From: an uncultured Clostridia bacterium
GTDB lineage: Bacteria; Bacillota; Clostridia; Oscillospirales; Acutalibacteraceae
Length of the DNA: 22,849 nt
Direction of reading: 5' to 3'
NCBI GenBank assembly: GCA_937901145.1
Contig: CALCHE010000237.1
Coordinates: 1-22,849, forward strand
Shown here: piece after piece, positions 1 to 8,458 of the stretch
Position numbering within the stretch: the first letter of the stretch is position 1
Layout: the number at the start of each line of letters is the position of its first letter
Notes under the pieces: generated by a model
Told to the model about the DNA's origin: nothing
Seen by the model: only the letters and a program-made list of their open reading frames with translations
Databases searched by the model: none
Made by a program: the position numbers and the translations under genes

Positions 1-3000
1 GAAATGCATTACCTGAAATTGATCTTGAGAATATCAGCACAGAAACAGAATATGTGGCCCCTGTAAGTGAGAAAGAAATAACCCTGACAGAGTGTATAGA
101 AGAAGTACTTGGTACAGAAAAGATAAGCATTCTTGACAACTTCTTTGATATCGGAGGCGACAGTCTGAAATCAATAGAGCTGACGGCAAGGCTTGAGGAA
201 AAAGGCTATACAGTGCCGATAAAGACAATATTCTCCGGTAAGGATATACAGGAGCTGGCAGAAAGACTGGAAGAAAAAGAGAAAAAGGAAGTAAAGATAG
301 AATACGGCAAAGTCATTCCTGCAACAGCAGCCCAGATGAGAGTGTATACAGCACAGATGCTGCAGCCGGAATCAGTGATGTATAACGTGACATATGCATT
401 TAAGACAGAAGAAATAGATATGTTACGTCTTGAAGGAGCAGTCAGAAAGCTGACAGAAAGACACGAAAGCTTAAGAACCCGCTTTGAAAACAGAAACGGT
501 CAGATAGTACAGGTAATAGAAGAAAAAGCAGAAATATCTGTAGAAAGCATAGAAGAAATCAACAGCTTTGCAAAATCCTTCAATCTTGACAGAGCACCGC
601 TTCTGAGAGTCGGCTGTACAAAGGATGAGATAGTAGTATCAGTTCATCATATCATCATTGACGGTGAAAGTATGCCGGTATTTTTCAGAGAGCTTAATGA
701 GCTGTATATGGGAAGAGAAATACCTGAAGCAGTACAGTACGGAGAATTTGCAGTTACAGAGGGATATACCGGGGAAAATGAAAAATACTGGCTCGAAGTA
801 TTCAGTGAGGAAGTACCGACACTTGAGCTTGCGGCAGATTATCCTAGAGGAGCAGCACAGAGCTTTAAGGGAAGCAATATTTACGAGCAGATAGATATAT
901 CTCTGCACAGAAGAATAGAAGAAAAGAGCAGAGAAGAGGGAATAACGCCATATGTATATTACATGGCGTGCTTAAGCATACTCTTATGCAAGCTTTCAGG
1001 CAGTGAAGACATAGTTATCGGAACACCTGTAAGCGGAAGACAAAGCAGATATCTTAATACTGTAGGAATGTTCGTAAATACAATTGCGCTGAGGAACAGA
1101 CCGGAAGGAAAGAAGACAGTAGCAGAGCTGTTAACGGAAATCAGAGACAGCTCCATAGAAGCAATAGATAATCAGAGCTATCCCTTCGGAGAGCTTGTAA
1201 AGAAGCTCGGAATACAGACAGCAGGAAGAAACCCGCTGTTTGATGTAATGCTGGCATACCAGAGCTTTGAGATGACAGACATAACCTTTGGTGACAAAAA
1301 GGCAGAGCTGTTACCGCTGACATCGGATGCATCAAAATGCGATATTACCTTTAATGTACTTCCGAGAGAAAAAGATGTCGTTCTGGCTGTAGAGTACTGT
1401 ACAGAGCTTTTCAAAGAAGAAAAGATAGAGAGATTTACAGAAATGTATGTTTCTTTACTTGAAATGTGTCTTGACGGAGAGAAACAGATAAAAGATATAT
1501 CTGTAACGGATATGTCCGTTGTCAATAAGTTCAATGATACAGCCTATGCGTATGATATTGCTGATAATTCAACCCTGTATAGTCTGTTTGAAAAGAATGC
1601 AAGGGAAAAAGAAAAGAAGATTTGTATACGTACAGCTGAGAAGAACCTCACCTTCGGTGAATTACTGAGCATATCTGAAAATCTTGATGCGGAAATACGT
1701 AAGATAACAGAAGGACATAAATCGGTTGTGGCAGTAATCGCTGAACGCTCACCTGAAATGTACGGGGCAATTTACGGCATAATCCGCGGCGGTAATGCAT
1801 ATCTGCCCATAGATCCGGACTATCCACAGGACAGAATAGAATATATTCTTGAAAACAGCGGATCAGCTGCGGCAGTTGTTCAGGGAAAATTTGCGGATAA
1901 GGTAAAGAATATACCCTGTATAGATATGACTTCGCTTATTAAAGATGGATATGACAGTGGGAATATACTGCCTTGTGCTGCAAAATCAGATGATACAGCT
2001 TATGTAATCTACACCTCAGGCTCTACAGGAAATCCCAAGGGAGCTAAGATCAGCCATAAATCTGCAGTTAACCGTATACTGTGGATGCATGATAAGTATC
2101 CTATGGAAGAAAACAGTGTGATACTTCAGAAGACACCGTATACCTTTGATGTATCCGTTTGGGAGCATTTCTGGTGGGGTATGTGTGGCGGCAGCCTTGC
2201 AGTATCAAAGCCCGGAGAACATTTCCTTCCTGCCAAAATACTTGAAGAGACAAGCAAGAACAAGGTTACACATATTCATTTTGTACCTTCGGTATTTGAG
2301 CTGTTTCTGAATTATGTTGAAACGCACATAGAAGAAAAAGAAAAGTTTGATTCTGTAAGATATGTATTCTTATCAGGTGAATCACTTACATCCAATCTTA
2401 TTCACAGATTCTACCAGCTCTATGACTTTAATAAGGTAACAATTCATAATCTTTACGGACCGACTGAATGTGCGGTTGACGTAACATATTACGACTGTAC
2501 ACCTGACGGTATTGATCCCGTGCCAATCGGAAAGCCCATAGCGAACACACAGATATATATCGTAGACAGATATCTGAAGGCTGTACCGGTAGGAGTAACA
2601 GGAGAGCTCTGTATAGCCGGAGACAGTGTGTCAGCAGGTTATCTTAACAGACCTGAGCTGACAGCAGAGAAGTTCGTGGATAATCCCTACGGAGAAGGCA
2701 AGCTGTACAGAACAGGTGACAATGCATACTGGAGAGAAGACGGAAATATTGTATTTGTCGGAAGAAATGACTTCCAGGTAAAACTTAACGGTCAGCGTAT
2801 TGAGACAGGTGAAATAGAGACGGTTATATCTGCCATACCGGGAGTAAAAAAATCAGCTGTTATTATACGCAGGATTAACCAAAGGGATGTATTGGTTGCG
2901 TTTTATTGCGGAAAAACAGATATGGAAATCAAGATTAAAGATATCTGTCGCGAAAAATTGCCGAAGTATATGATTCCTTCGTTTGTTGTTCATATTGATA

Positions 3001-4013
3001 ATATGCCTCTGAATCAAAGTGGTAAGCTTGACAGAAAAGTTCTCGCCAAAACAGATATCAGTGTTTACAGTTCTGAATCAGATGTTCCTGTTAATGATAC
3101 TGAAAGATACATTTGTGAAGTGTTTGAAGATATTCTTGGTGAAAAGAATGTTGGCAGAGACAGCGATTTCTTCGAAATGGGCGGTACAAGCTATTCTATG
3201 ATTTCCCTGCTTAGTGAAGACGGTTTTGAAAATATAACTGCGGCGATGTTTATGAAAAATTCAACACCGGCTCTTCTTGCAAAACTGCTTAACCAAAAAT
3301 CAGTCAAAGAAGCTGAATATCTTGAACCGCTATATGAACCTGAGCGATCCGAGCAAATACTGATTCTTTTACCTTATGCGGGTGGCGGAGCAGAAGCTTA
3401 CAGTAGTTTTGTTACTTCCTTGAAAAAGGCAAGTCCATATACTTCGGTGTATTTTATAAGATATTTACATTCTGTAGATGAATGTAAATATGCAGCGGAT
3501 GAAATTGCTGAATATTTTGTGGATAATGATATACTCTTTTATTCACACTGTGTAGGCTCTGCCGTAGCACTTAATATTATTTCTTTTCTTGAAAAGAATA
3601 ATGTATCAATTAAGCACTATTATGCTGCGGCCAGTATTCCCCCGGAAAAGCCGCCGGTCAGAAATGCCTGGAATTATGTTCCTGATTTGTACCTTAAAAG
3701 AAAGCTTGTAAAAGCAGGGGCAAGGCTGAATGAGCTAACTGATAAAGAAGTTTATGAACGATTGAAATACTTCAGGAAGGATACAGATTTTGCATCCGAA
3801 GGCTTTTCAAGGGTTACAAGACCGATATCAGCTCCGCTGACAATTATTATCAGTAAGAGGGATATTTTTACTAAAAATTATAAGCAGTCAAATAAACTCT
3901 GGAGAAAGTATGCCGAAAATATTGTTGATATACATTATATTGACAGTAGCAGCCATTATTTTCAGAATGAAAACAGTGATGAACTCGTAAAAATAATTTT
4001 TGGTGACGAATAA
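1..4013 (+). CDS. Non-ribosomal peptide synthetase, C-terminal part (PCP-C-A(Ser)-PCP-TE), 5' end outside window
   Basis: The frame is open from the window edge (first full codon at base 3) and starts in the linker after an upstream adenylation domain, so the GTG at 54 is internal. Counting from that GTG: carrier domain with GGDSL (Ser37); condensation domain ~95-500 with RHESLRTRF, HHIIIDG (H198-G204) and GMFVNT; adenylation domain ~510-1020 with YTSGSTGNPKG near 653, NLYGPTE near 799 and NQSGKLDRK; second carrier GGTSY (Ser1046); thioesterase ~1105-1319. Specificity residues read by eye against GrsA are D,V,W,H,F,S,L,V,D plus the A10 Lys, the known serine code. No epimerisation domain precedes the condensation domain. 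The thioesterase resembles stand-alone type II enzymes (PYAGG) but its nucleophile elbow is SHCVGS, with Cys1166 for Ser, Asp1270 and His1301. This is the terminal module; the product is unknown. Confidence 0.95.
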   Translation, partial: NALPEIDLENISTETEYVAPVSEKEITLTECIEEVLGTEKISILDNFFDIGGDSLKSIELTARLEEKGYTVPIKTIFSGKDIQELAERLEEKEKKEVKIEYGKVIPATAAQMRVYTAQMLQPESVMYNVTYAFKTEEIDMLRLEGAVRKLTERHESLRTRFENRNGQIVQVIEEKAEISVESIEEINSFAKSFNLDRAPLLRVGCTKDEIVVSVHHIIIDGESMPVFFRELNELYMGREIPEAVQYGEFAVTEGYTGENEKYWLEVFSEEVPTLELAADYPRGAAQSFKGSNIYEQIDISLHRRIEEKSREEGITPYVYYMACLSILLCKLSGSEDIVIGTPVSGRQSRYLNTVGMFVNTIALRNRPEGKKTVAELLTEIRDSSIEAIDNQSYPFGELVKKLGIQTAGRNPLFDVMLAYQSFEMTDITFGDKKAELLPLTSDASKCDITFNVLPREKDVVLAVEYCTELFKEEKIERFTEMYVSLLEMCLDGEKQIKDISVTDMSVVNKFNDTAYAYDIADNSTLYSLFEKNAREKEKKICIRTAEKNLTFGELLSISENLDAEIRKITEGHKSVVAVIAERSPEMYGAIYGIIRGGNAYLPIDPDYPQDRIEYILENSGSAAAVVQGKFADKVKNIPCIDMTSLIKDGYDSGNILPCAAKSDDTAYVIYTSGSTGNPKGAKISHKSAVNRILWMHDKYPMEENSVILQKTPYTFDVSVWEHFWWGMCGGSLAVSKPGEHFLPAKILEETSKNKVTHIHFVPSVFELFLNYVETHIEEKEKFDSVRYVFLSGESLTSNLIHRFYQLYDFNKVTIHNLYGPTECAVDVTYYDCTPDGIDPVPIGKPIANTQIYIVDRYLKAVPVGVTGELCIAGDSVSAGYLNRPELTAEKFVDNPYGEGKLYRTGDNAYWREDGNIVFVGRNDFQVKLNGQRIETGEIETVISAIPGVKKSAVIIRRINQRDVLVAFYCGKTDMEIKIKDICREKLPKYMIPSFVVHIDNMPLNQSGKLDRKVLAKTDISVYSSESDVPVNDTERYICEVFEDILGEKNVGRDSDFFEMGGTSYSMISLLSEDGFENITAAMFMKNSTPALLAKLLNQKSVKEAEYLEPLYEPERSEQILILLPYAGGGAEAYSSFVTSLKKASPYTSVYFIRYLHSVDECKYAADEIAEYFVDNDILFYSHCVGSAVALNIISFLEKNNVSIKHYYAAASIPPEKPPVRNAWNYVPDLYLKRKLVKAGARLNELTDKEVYERLKYFRKDTDFASEGFSRVTRPISAPLTIIISKRDIFTKNYKQSNKLWRKYAENIVDIHYIDSSSHYFQNENSDELVKIIFGDE

Positions 4014-4053
4014 ACGAACACCCGACATCGATAATGATGTCGGGTGTTCGTTT
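4012..4053. terminator. Bidirectional terminator between NRPS and Lgt-MFS gene
   Basis: An 18-bp perfect stem (4012-4029 with 4036-4053) with a GATAAT loop begins inside the NRPS stop codon. The stem ends in AAA/TTT on both sides, so it can act for both convergent genes, although the following T runs are short. Confidence 0.85.
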
Positions 4054-4073
4054 GACGGTATATTTAATTTGTA

Positions 4074-6263
4074 TCAAATCTGTTCTTTTTCGGAACTTTT
4101 GCAGGTGAATTTTTTTGTTAAAAGAATTGGAATAATACTGAAGGTGGAAATGATTACTCCAATAAGAAAAACCTTGCCGTTAGGAATGTATTCATAGCGT
4201 CCTGTAATCTCGTTAAATATAGATTCACCGTTTGATTTGACTATGGCTTCACCTATGTTTGAACCGAAAAGCATAGGAATAAGTGCAAAAGAAATAGCAT
4301 ATAATCCCTCGAACTGACCTTTGCTGTCTTTGGGACAAAGATTTTTAGTCCAGGATTTTGTAGTTTGAAGCATAATAATATAACTTACTCCAACCAGGAA
4401 AATACTCACAAAAAAATTGAGATGAAAGCTTTTTGCTGTGTCGACTTCTTCGGGGAGAACAGTAAAAATAGAAAGAATACCGGCTAATCCTGAGACTATA
4501 GAAACGCATAAGACTTCTACATATTTGCCTTTGTTAATGTATTTTGAAACCGGCATAGTAACCGCTATTGAAAAAAGTAAAGGAATAGCGTTTATTATAC
4601 CTACCTGTTCGGGTGAAAAACCGATATATTGGATGAAATAGTTGCCAAGGTGCGGCATATAAGTGTTGTATCCGATAAAGAATACGGCAACGGAAATATA
4701 TACCAACAATAGTTCCTTATGCTGAAGTAAAGATTTTATATTGAAAATGCTGAAAAACTGTTTAGAAAAACTTCCTCTGATGGACGGAGTAACATCGTTT
4801 TTGGCTGAGAAAAGAAAAACAGACACTATACCGAAAACAGAGATAAAAGCACCCAATATAACAAAGAGACGAATATAATTGTTTTCCTTGCCGATCAAAA
4901 AACCACCTAAAACATTCGCTAACAGTGAGCCCAGAACACTCTGAATGGCAATAGCTCCGCCTATTTGTCCGCGATTTTTATCGTTCATAATGTCTGTTAG
5001 CCAGGCACTGTAACCGACATCGGTGCACATCGAACCGAAAAAGCTCAGCAGCATATCAATAACTACAATACAGATAACGGCAAACGTCAAAGAACTTTTT
5101 GCAATAAACTGTGTCAGTGAGAAGCAGGCGGTCAGAATACCCCACAGAATAAATCCGGTGCTTATTAATGTTCGTCTGTTTCCGGTTCGGTCGGTTAATG
5201 TGCCGAAGAAGAAAATGGAGATAGTTGTTGCCAAAGCACTCATGATCAACATAGGTGTGATTATAGAGGGTGTTTTGTCTATCTTTTCATAAACAAAAGT
5301 GTTGAACCAAGCTCCTTCGACATTCCAACTGATTTGGCCTATAAGACCGAGAGTCCATATGATAGTCCACATTTTCAATTTGGAATAATCTTTGGGGACA
5401 GATTTCGGTACAAAGGTTGTGCCTCTGTTTTTCTTTTTGTTTTTGTGATGAATTATATTTTTTTCCTTAATCCAAGGGAAAGGATTTCTGTTATAAATCG
5501 CTTTGATTTTTTCTGAATATCTGAGGACAACAAGCAATTCGACTACACCGAGAATTATACCGGCGAGGCAGAGAAAATGATATGTTTTAAACGGGCCGAG
5601 AATATTTTTCTCTATTCGAGTAAATTCACTGAAAAAACGAGTTGCACTGTAAAGTATGAGATAAATCGGGAATAAGGTTCCCTCTTTAGCTTTTTTTCTG
5701 TACCATAGGAGAAATATAAATAACAAAAGAGCTAAGCCTGCTTCGACAAGCTGTGAAGGGAATAGATTTTTACATTCTGTTTGGTCGTAATATCCCCACG
5801 AGCATTCAACCCCCGAACAGCAACCATGAAAAAAGCAAGCTAATTTTGTCGAAATAAGAGCCAACGGATAAGCCGGAGTTATAAGATCCATCTGTTTCAA
5901 GGGATTTATAGCTATAACGTAAAAGAACAGATATAATATAATGGGCTTAAAAATCAGAGTTCCGTAATAGTTTGCGCCTGTTTTAAAAATACTTCCCACC
6001 ATAGGATGCAGCACACCGCCAAGGAAATCAAGCTGGATATGTGAAATTATGGCAATTTCTATGAGAATCCACAAACCTGTGTTTGCAAGAAAAGGGAATT
6101 TGTTTTTCTTTAAAATGCGGTTCGTAATAACCAAAGAAGAATTGCTGATCAAGTTCTTTTTGCTTTTAAAACAAGAAAAATTATAAACATAAATTAAATA
6201 TGCGGCTATAGTATTAAACAGCCCATACATCTCTATCCCTGTATTGCCTAAGACAGGATACAT
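4074..6263 (-). CDS. Fusion of an Lgt-like membrane domain with a 12-helix MFS transporter
   Basis: One uninterrupted 729-residue frame. Residues 1-250 are multi-helix and resemble prolipoprotein diacylglyceryl transferase: GANYYG (96-101) at the HGG site, KLACFFHGCCSG (140-151) at the RIGNFxNGE signature, FPSQLVEAG (168-176) at HPSQLYE, and TRFFSEFTR (208-216) at RFxxEFxR. The signature Arg and Asn are Lys140 and Cys143, as in Lgt paralogues carrying GCCxG, so true lipoprotein modification is doubtful. A basic linker (251-297) leads to an MFS domain (~298-729) with the loop motif LTDRTGNRR. The transporter half fits export or uptake of a small molecule; substrate is unknown. It is convergent with the NRPS, so an export role for that peptide is inference. 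Ribosome site is weak (TAGGTTG). I know no characterised protein with this architecture. Confidence 0.85.
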   Translation of the reverse strand: MYPVLGNTGIEMYGLFNTIAAYLIYVYNFSCFKSKKNLISNSSLVITNRILKKNKFPFLANTGLWILIEIAIISHIQLDFLGGVLHPMVGSIFKTGANYYGTLIFKPIILYLFFYVIAINPLKQMDLITPAYPLALISTKLACFFHGCCSGVECSWGYYDQTECKNLFPSQLVEAGLALLLFIFLLWYRKKAKEGTLFPIYLILYSATRFFSEFTRIEKNILGPFKTYHFLCLAGIILGVVELLVVLRYSEKIKAIYNRNPFPWIKEKNIIHHKNKKKNRGTTFVPKSVPKDYSKLKMWTIIWTLGLIGQISWNVEGAWFNTFVYEKIDKTPSIITPMLIMSALATTISIFFFGTLTDRTGNRRTLISTGFILWGILTACFSLTQFIAKSSLTFAVICIVVIDMLLSFFGSMCTDVGYSAWLTDIMNDKNRGQIGGAIAIQSVLGSLLANVLGGFLIGKENNYIRLFVILGAFISVFGIVSVFLFSAKNDVTPSIRGSFSKQFFSIFNIKSLLQHKELLLVYISVAVFFIGYNTYMPHLGNYFIQYIGFSPEQVGIINAIPLLFSIAVTMPVSKYINKGKYVEVLCVSIVSGLAGILSIFTVLPEEVDTAKSFHLNFFVSIFLVGVSYIIMLQTTKSWTKNLCPKDSKGQFEGLYAISFALIPMLFGSNIGEAIVKSNGESIFNEITGRYEYIPNGKVFLIGVIISTFSIIPILLTKKFTCKSSEKEQI

Positions 6264-6288
6264 AATATCAACCTACTTTCTGATTTAT

Positions 6289-6317
6289 AATATATCATAA
6301 TGTCGCTTTGTTTTCAA
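6289..6317 (-). promoter_or_regulatory. Promoter of the Lgt-MFS gene
   Basis: On the minus strand, TTGAAA (6312-6317), 17 bases, then TATATT (6289-6294), about 25 bases before the start codon. It lies back to back with the promoter of the DUF4434 gene, 47 bases away. Confidence 0.65.
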
Positions 6318-6364
6318 GAGATTATATTATAATGTTTTCATCACTCTATTTATGTTTTCTTTTC

Positions 6365-6393
6365 TTGAAAAGCTGAAATGTTTATGATATAAT
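6365..6393 (+). promoter_or_regulatory. Promoter of the DUF4434 gene
   Basis: TTGAAA (6365-6370), 17 bases, then an extended -10 TGA-TATAAT (6388-6393). An upstream in-frame ATG at 6394 touches the -10 box, so it cannot be in the transcript; the start at 6421 is the real one. Confidence 0.85.
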
Positions 6394-6420
6394 GTGGAAT
6401 GTAAAAGGAGGGAAGGAACT

Positions 6421-7776
6421 ATGTTTATATTTACTAAAATAATTTCAGCAATTATAGCCTTTGTTATGATGATGCTTCCTATGGATAAACAGCCTGAGGA
6501 ACAGAAGTGTGCACCTGAATTTACCGGAACCTTCATTCAGTCCTGGATGACGTGTTCATGGGACGATGAAAGATGGGCCGAAGAAGCAGAGAATATGAAA
6601 AAAGCAGGAGTAGAGTATCTTGTGCTTCAGTCTCTCGCAGACAAAGCCTATAAAAAGGACGGCGGTCAGTGGAAGGTGTACTATAAAACCGATGTTGCGA
6701 TGCTCAAGGATGCGACCTACGGCGGTGACTGTCTTGAACCGGCACTTAAAGCCTGTCAGGATGCAGGAATCAAGGTTTTCGTCGGACTTTCTATGTTCGA
6801 TGATTTCTGGAACGAAGCAGGTATCGGTGCACTTTATCAGGATGTCTGCCGTGTAGCGGGAGATATGATGGAGGATATATATAATAAGTACGGCGAAAAA
6901 TATAAAGACAGCCTCTATGGATGGTATTATACTCCTGAAATCAGCAACGGATTTCTCTGTCAGTTTACTCTTGGCGGAATAATAAAGGGTATAAATCATA
7001 TAATCGACAGAATTAATGAGGTTGATGCTTCTAAGCCTCTTCTTATGAGTCCCTTCTATTCTGAATATATAGCAACAGGACCGATTGCTACACTTTGCAG
7101 TTATGTAAGATTCTTTGATAAAGTAAATTTCAGAGACGGTGACATCGTAGCGCCGCAGGATGCAGTGGGAGCAAAATGGACCAGGGAGAAAAGTCTCGAA
7201 ATGACCTGGAAGCTTTACAAGGCAGCTTTTGATACCTGTGATGCCGACATTAAGCTCTGGGCAAACTGTGAAAATTTCGACGGTGCGATCGCAAGTGAAA
7301 TTCTCGGCGGTGTTCTTTCTCCGAAGATAACCGAACACACATCAAATGTTACGGCTACTCTTGACCGTTTCGTCCGTCAGATGGATGTGGCTTCGAAATA
7401 TGCTGAAAATATCATCACCTTCTCCTATAATCATTATTACAGTCCCTCGAAAGTAAATCCCGCATTTATCAATACATATTACGACTATCTCGAAAACGGC
7501 TATAAGATCGAAACTCAAGCACCTGAGACTCCTGAAAATATCAAAAAAACGCAGACCGAAAAAGGTATTGAGATTTCCTGGGATGAAGCAGACGATAATA
7601 TAGGAATCGCTTACTACAGAATAGAAAAGGACGGGGAATTCCTTGCCAGAATTGATAAGTATTATGGCTGGGAAGAAAACTTATGTACTGATGAAAATGC
7701 AGATTTAAACAGCATATATACCATTGAAGCTGTCGATGCTGCAGGAAACAGTACAGGCAAGATAGAAATCAAATGA
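6421..7776 (+). CDS. Membrane-anchored DUF4434-like TIM-barrel protein with C-terminal FN3-like domain
   Basis: 451 residues; start chosen by AAAGGAGGG just upstream and by the promoter. Residues ~1-20 are a hydrophobic helix (signal peptide or anchor). Residues ~30-365 fit the DUF4434 family of glycosidase-like TIM barrels: FIQSWMT at the first strand, GVEYLVLQS, IKVFVGLSM, GWYYTPEISN and ADIKLWANCENFDG. The Glu in YTPEIS and the Glu in NCENF are candidate acid pair residues, as in other (beta/alpha)8 glycosidases; this is inference. Residues ~370-451 read as a fibronectin type III-like module (PENIKK...ISWDEADDNIGIAYYRI...YTIEAVDAAGN). It is expected outside the cell, acting on or binding glycans. 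It stands alone with its own promoter and terminator. Enzyme activity and substrate are unknown. Confidence 0.8.
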   Translation: MFIFTKIISAIIAFVMMMLPMDKQPEEQKCAPEFTGTFIQSWMTCSWDDERWAEEAENMKKAGVEYLVLQSLADKAYKKDGGQWKVYYKTDVAMLKDATYGGDCLEPALKACQDAGIKVFVGLSMFDDFWNEAGIGALYQDVCRVAGDMMEDIYNKYGEKYKDSLYGWYYTPEISNGFLCQFTLGGIIKGINHIIDRINEVDASKPLLMSPFYSEYIATGPIATLCSYVRFFDKVNFRDGDIVAPQDAVGAKWTREKSLEMTWKLYKAAFDTCDADIKLWANCENFDGAIASEILGGVLSPKITEHTSNVTATLDRFVRQMDVASKYAENIITFSYNHYYSPSKVNPAFINTYYDYLENGYKIETQAPETPENIKKTQTEKGIEISWDEADDNIGIAYYRIEKDGEFLARIDKYYGWEENLCTDENADLNSIYTIEAVDAAGNSTGKIEIK

Positions 7777-7795
7777 ACTATAACTGATTAAACAG

Positions 7796-7834
7796 ACCGG
7801 ACAGAGAAAAAACTCTGCCCGGTTTACTTTTTTT
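7796..7834 (+). terminator. Terminator of the DUF4434 gene
   Basis: Stem 7796-7806 with 7813-7823 (ACCGG and CAGAG arms separated by an A/C mismatch), six-A loop, then TTACTTTTTTT. Confidence 0.9.
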
Positions 7835-7916
7835 GTATTGTCTGTCATTGTCATTATGCGTGCAGCCTTTCACCGCATTTTCTTTCCTGCATAAAATAAT
7901 GTGGGAGGTGAAATTT

Positions 7917-8324
7917 ATGTCAACATCATGTAGAAGCTGTAGAGTAGGATGTACCGTCATAGCAATAGTGGTAAGTCTCATAGCAGGCGTTATTACGGCT
8001 TTTCTCAGAATAACTGCCGCTATTACCGTCACACCTGCTTTTTTATGGGTGCTTCTCGGTATTGCTGTGGTCTATCTTGCAGTAATGCTTATTTCTTCAG
8101 CTCTTTATCGTCACGGATGCTGTGAAAACTTATGCGGTATAGTAAATACGCTGCTTTCGGGTATTCTCGGAACTGTACTGTTTTCCGTTGTTTTGCTTGC
8201 TGTCGAGTTCGCTGCTACAAGTGTAATCGGAGCAGTTATTACCGGAGCACTTTTATTTTTCTTTTTCCTTACAGTAACATCTACAGCCTGTCTGATAAGA
8301 TGCTTATTTAACTGTGATGAATAA
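7917..8324 (+). CDS. Small Cys-rich four-helix membrane protein, unrecognised
   Basis: 135 residues from the ATG at 7917, which follows GGGAGGTG; the longer frame from 7833 begins inside the preceding terminator and is rejected. The N-terminus is CRSCRVGC, then about four hydrophobic helices (residues ~12-35, 40-62, 77-100, 105-127), with RHGCCENLC between helices 2 and 3 and CLIRCLFNC at the C-terminus. The Cys clusters lie at the loops and ends and could bind a metal or be acylated; neither is shown. I do not recognise the family. It sits alone between two terminators, so its neighbours say nothing about its job. Confidence 0.7.
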   Translation: MSTSCRSCRVGCTVIAIVVSLIAGVITAFLRITAAITVTPAFLWVLLGIAVVYLAVMLISSALYRHGCCENLCGIVNTLLSGILGTVLFSVVLLAVEFAATSVIGAVITGALLFFFFLTVTSTACLIRCLFNCDE

Positions 8325-8368
8325 AATGAGATTATAAAAGGCGGCAGACAAGCAGCTTTATAATAATT

Positions 8369-8401
8369 AGAAACCACTGATATGCATTATCGGTGGTTTC
8401 T
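8369..8401 (+). terminator. Hairpin after the small membrane protein
   Basis: 14-bp stem (8369-8382 with 8388-8401, one G-T pair) around TGCAT, followed by GTTCTTTGT. The T run is broken, so it may need the second hairpin downstream. Confidence 0.65.
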
Positions 8402-8432
8402 GTTCTTTGTATGAAACTGTTTCTTATTATGC

Positions 8433-8458
8433 GACATCGGTCTTTACGATGTCTTTTT
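8433..8458 (+). terminator. Second plus-strand terminator
   Basis: GACATCG (8433-8439) pairs with CGATGTC (8447-8453), then five T. It is oriented to the plus strand and lies at the stop of the minus-strand chimera. Confidence 0.75.

Noticed and set aside
54..56. GTG as start of the NRPS
   Set aside because: The frame is open upstream to the window edge and reads as the A-to-carrier linker, so it is an internal Val codon.
6394..6420. Upstream ATG for the DUF4434 gene
   Set aside because: It follows the -10 box directly, before the expected transcript start; the ATG at 6421 has the ribosome site.
6556..7338. Long minus-strand open frame (260 codons)
   Set aside because: Antisense shadow of the DUF4434 gene; Cys-rich nonsense composition and no ribosome site.
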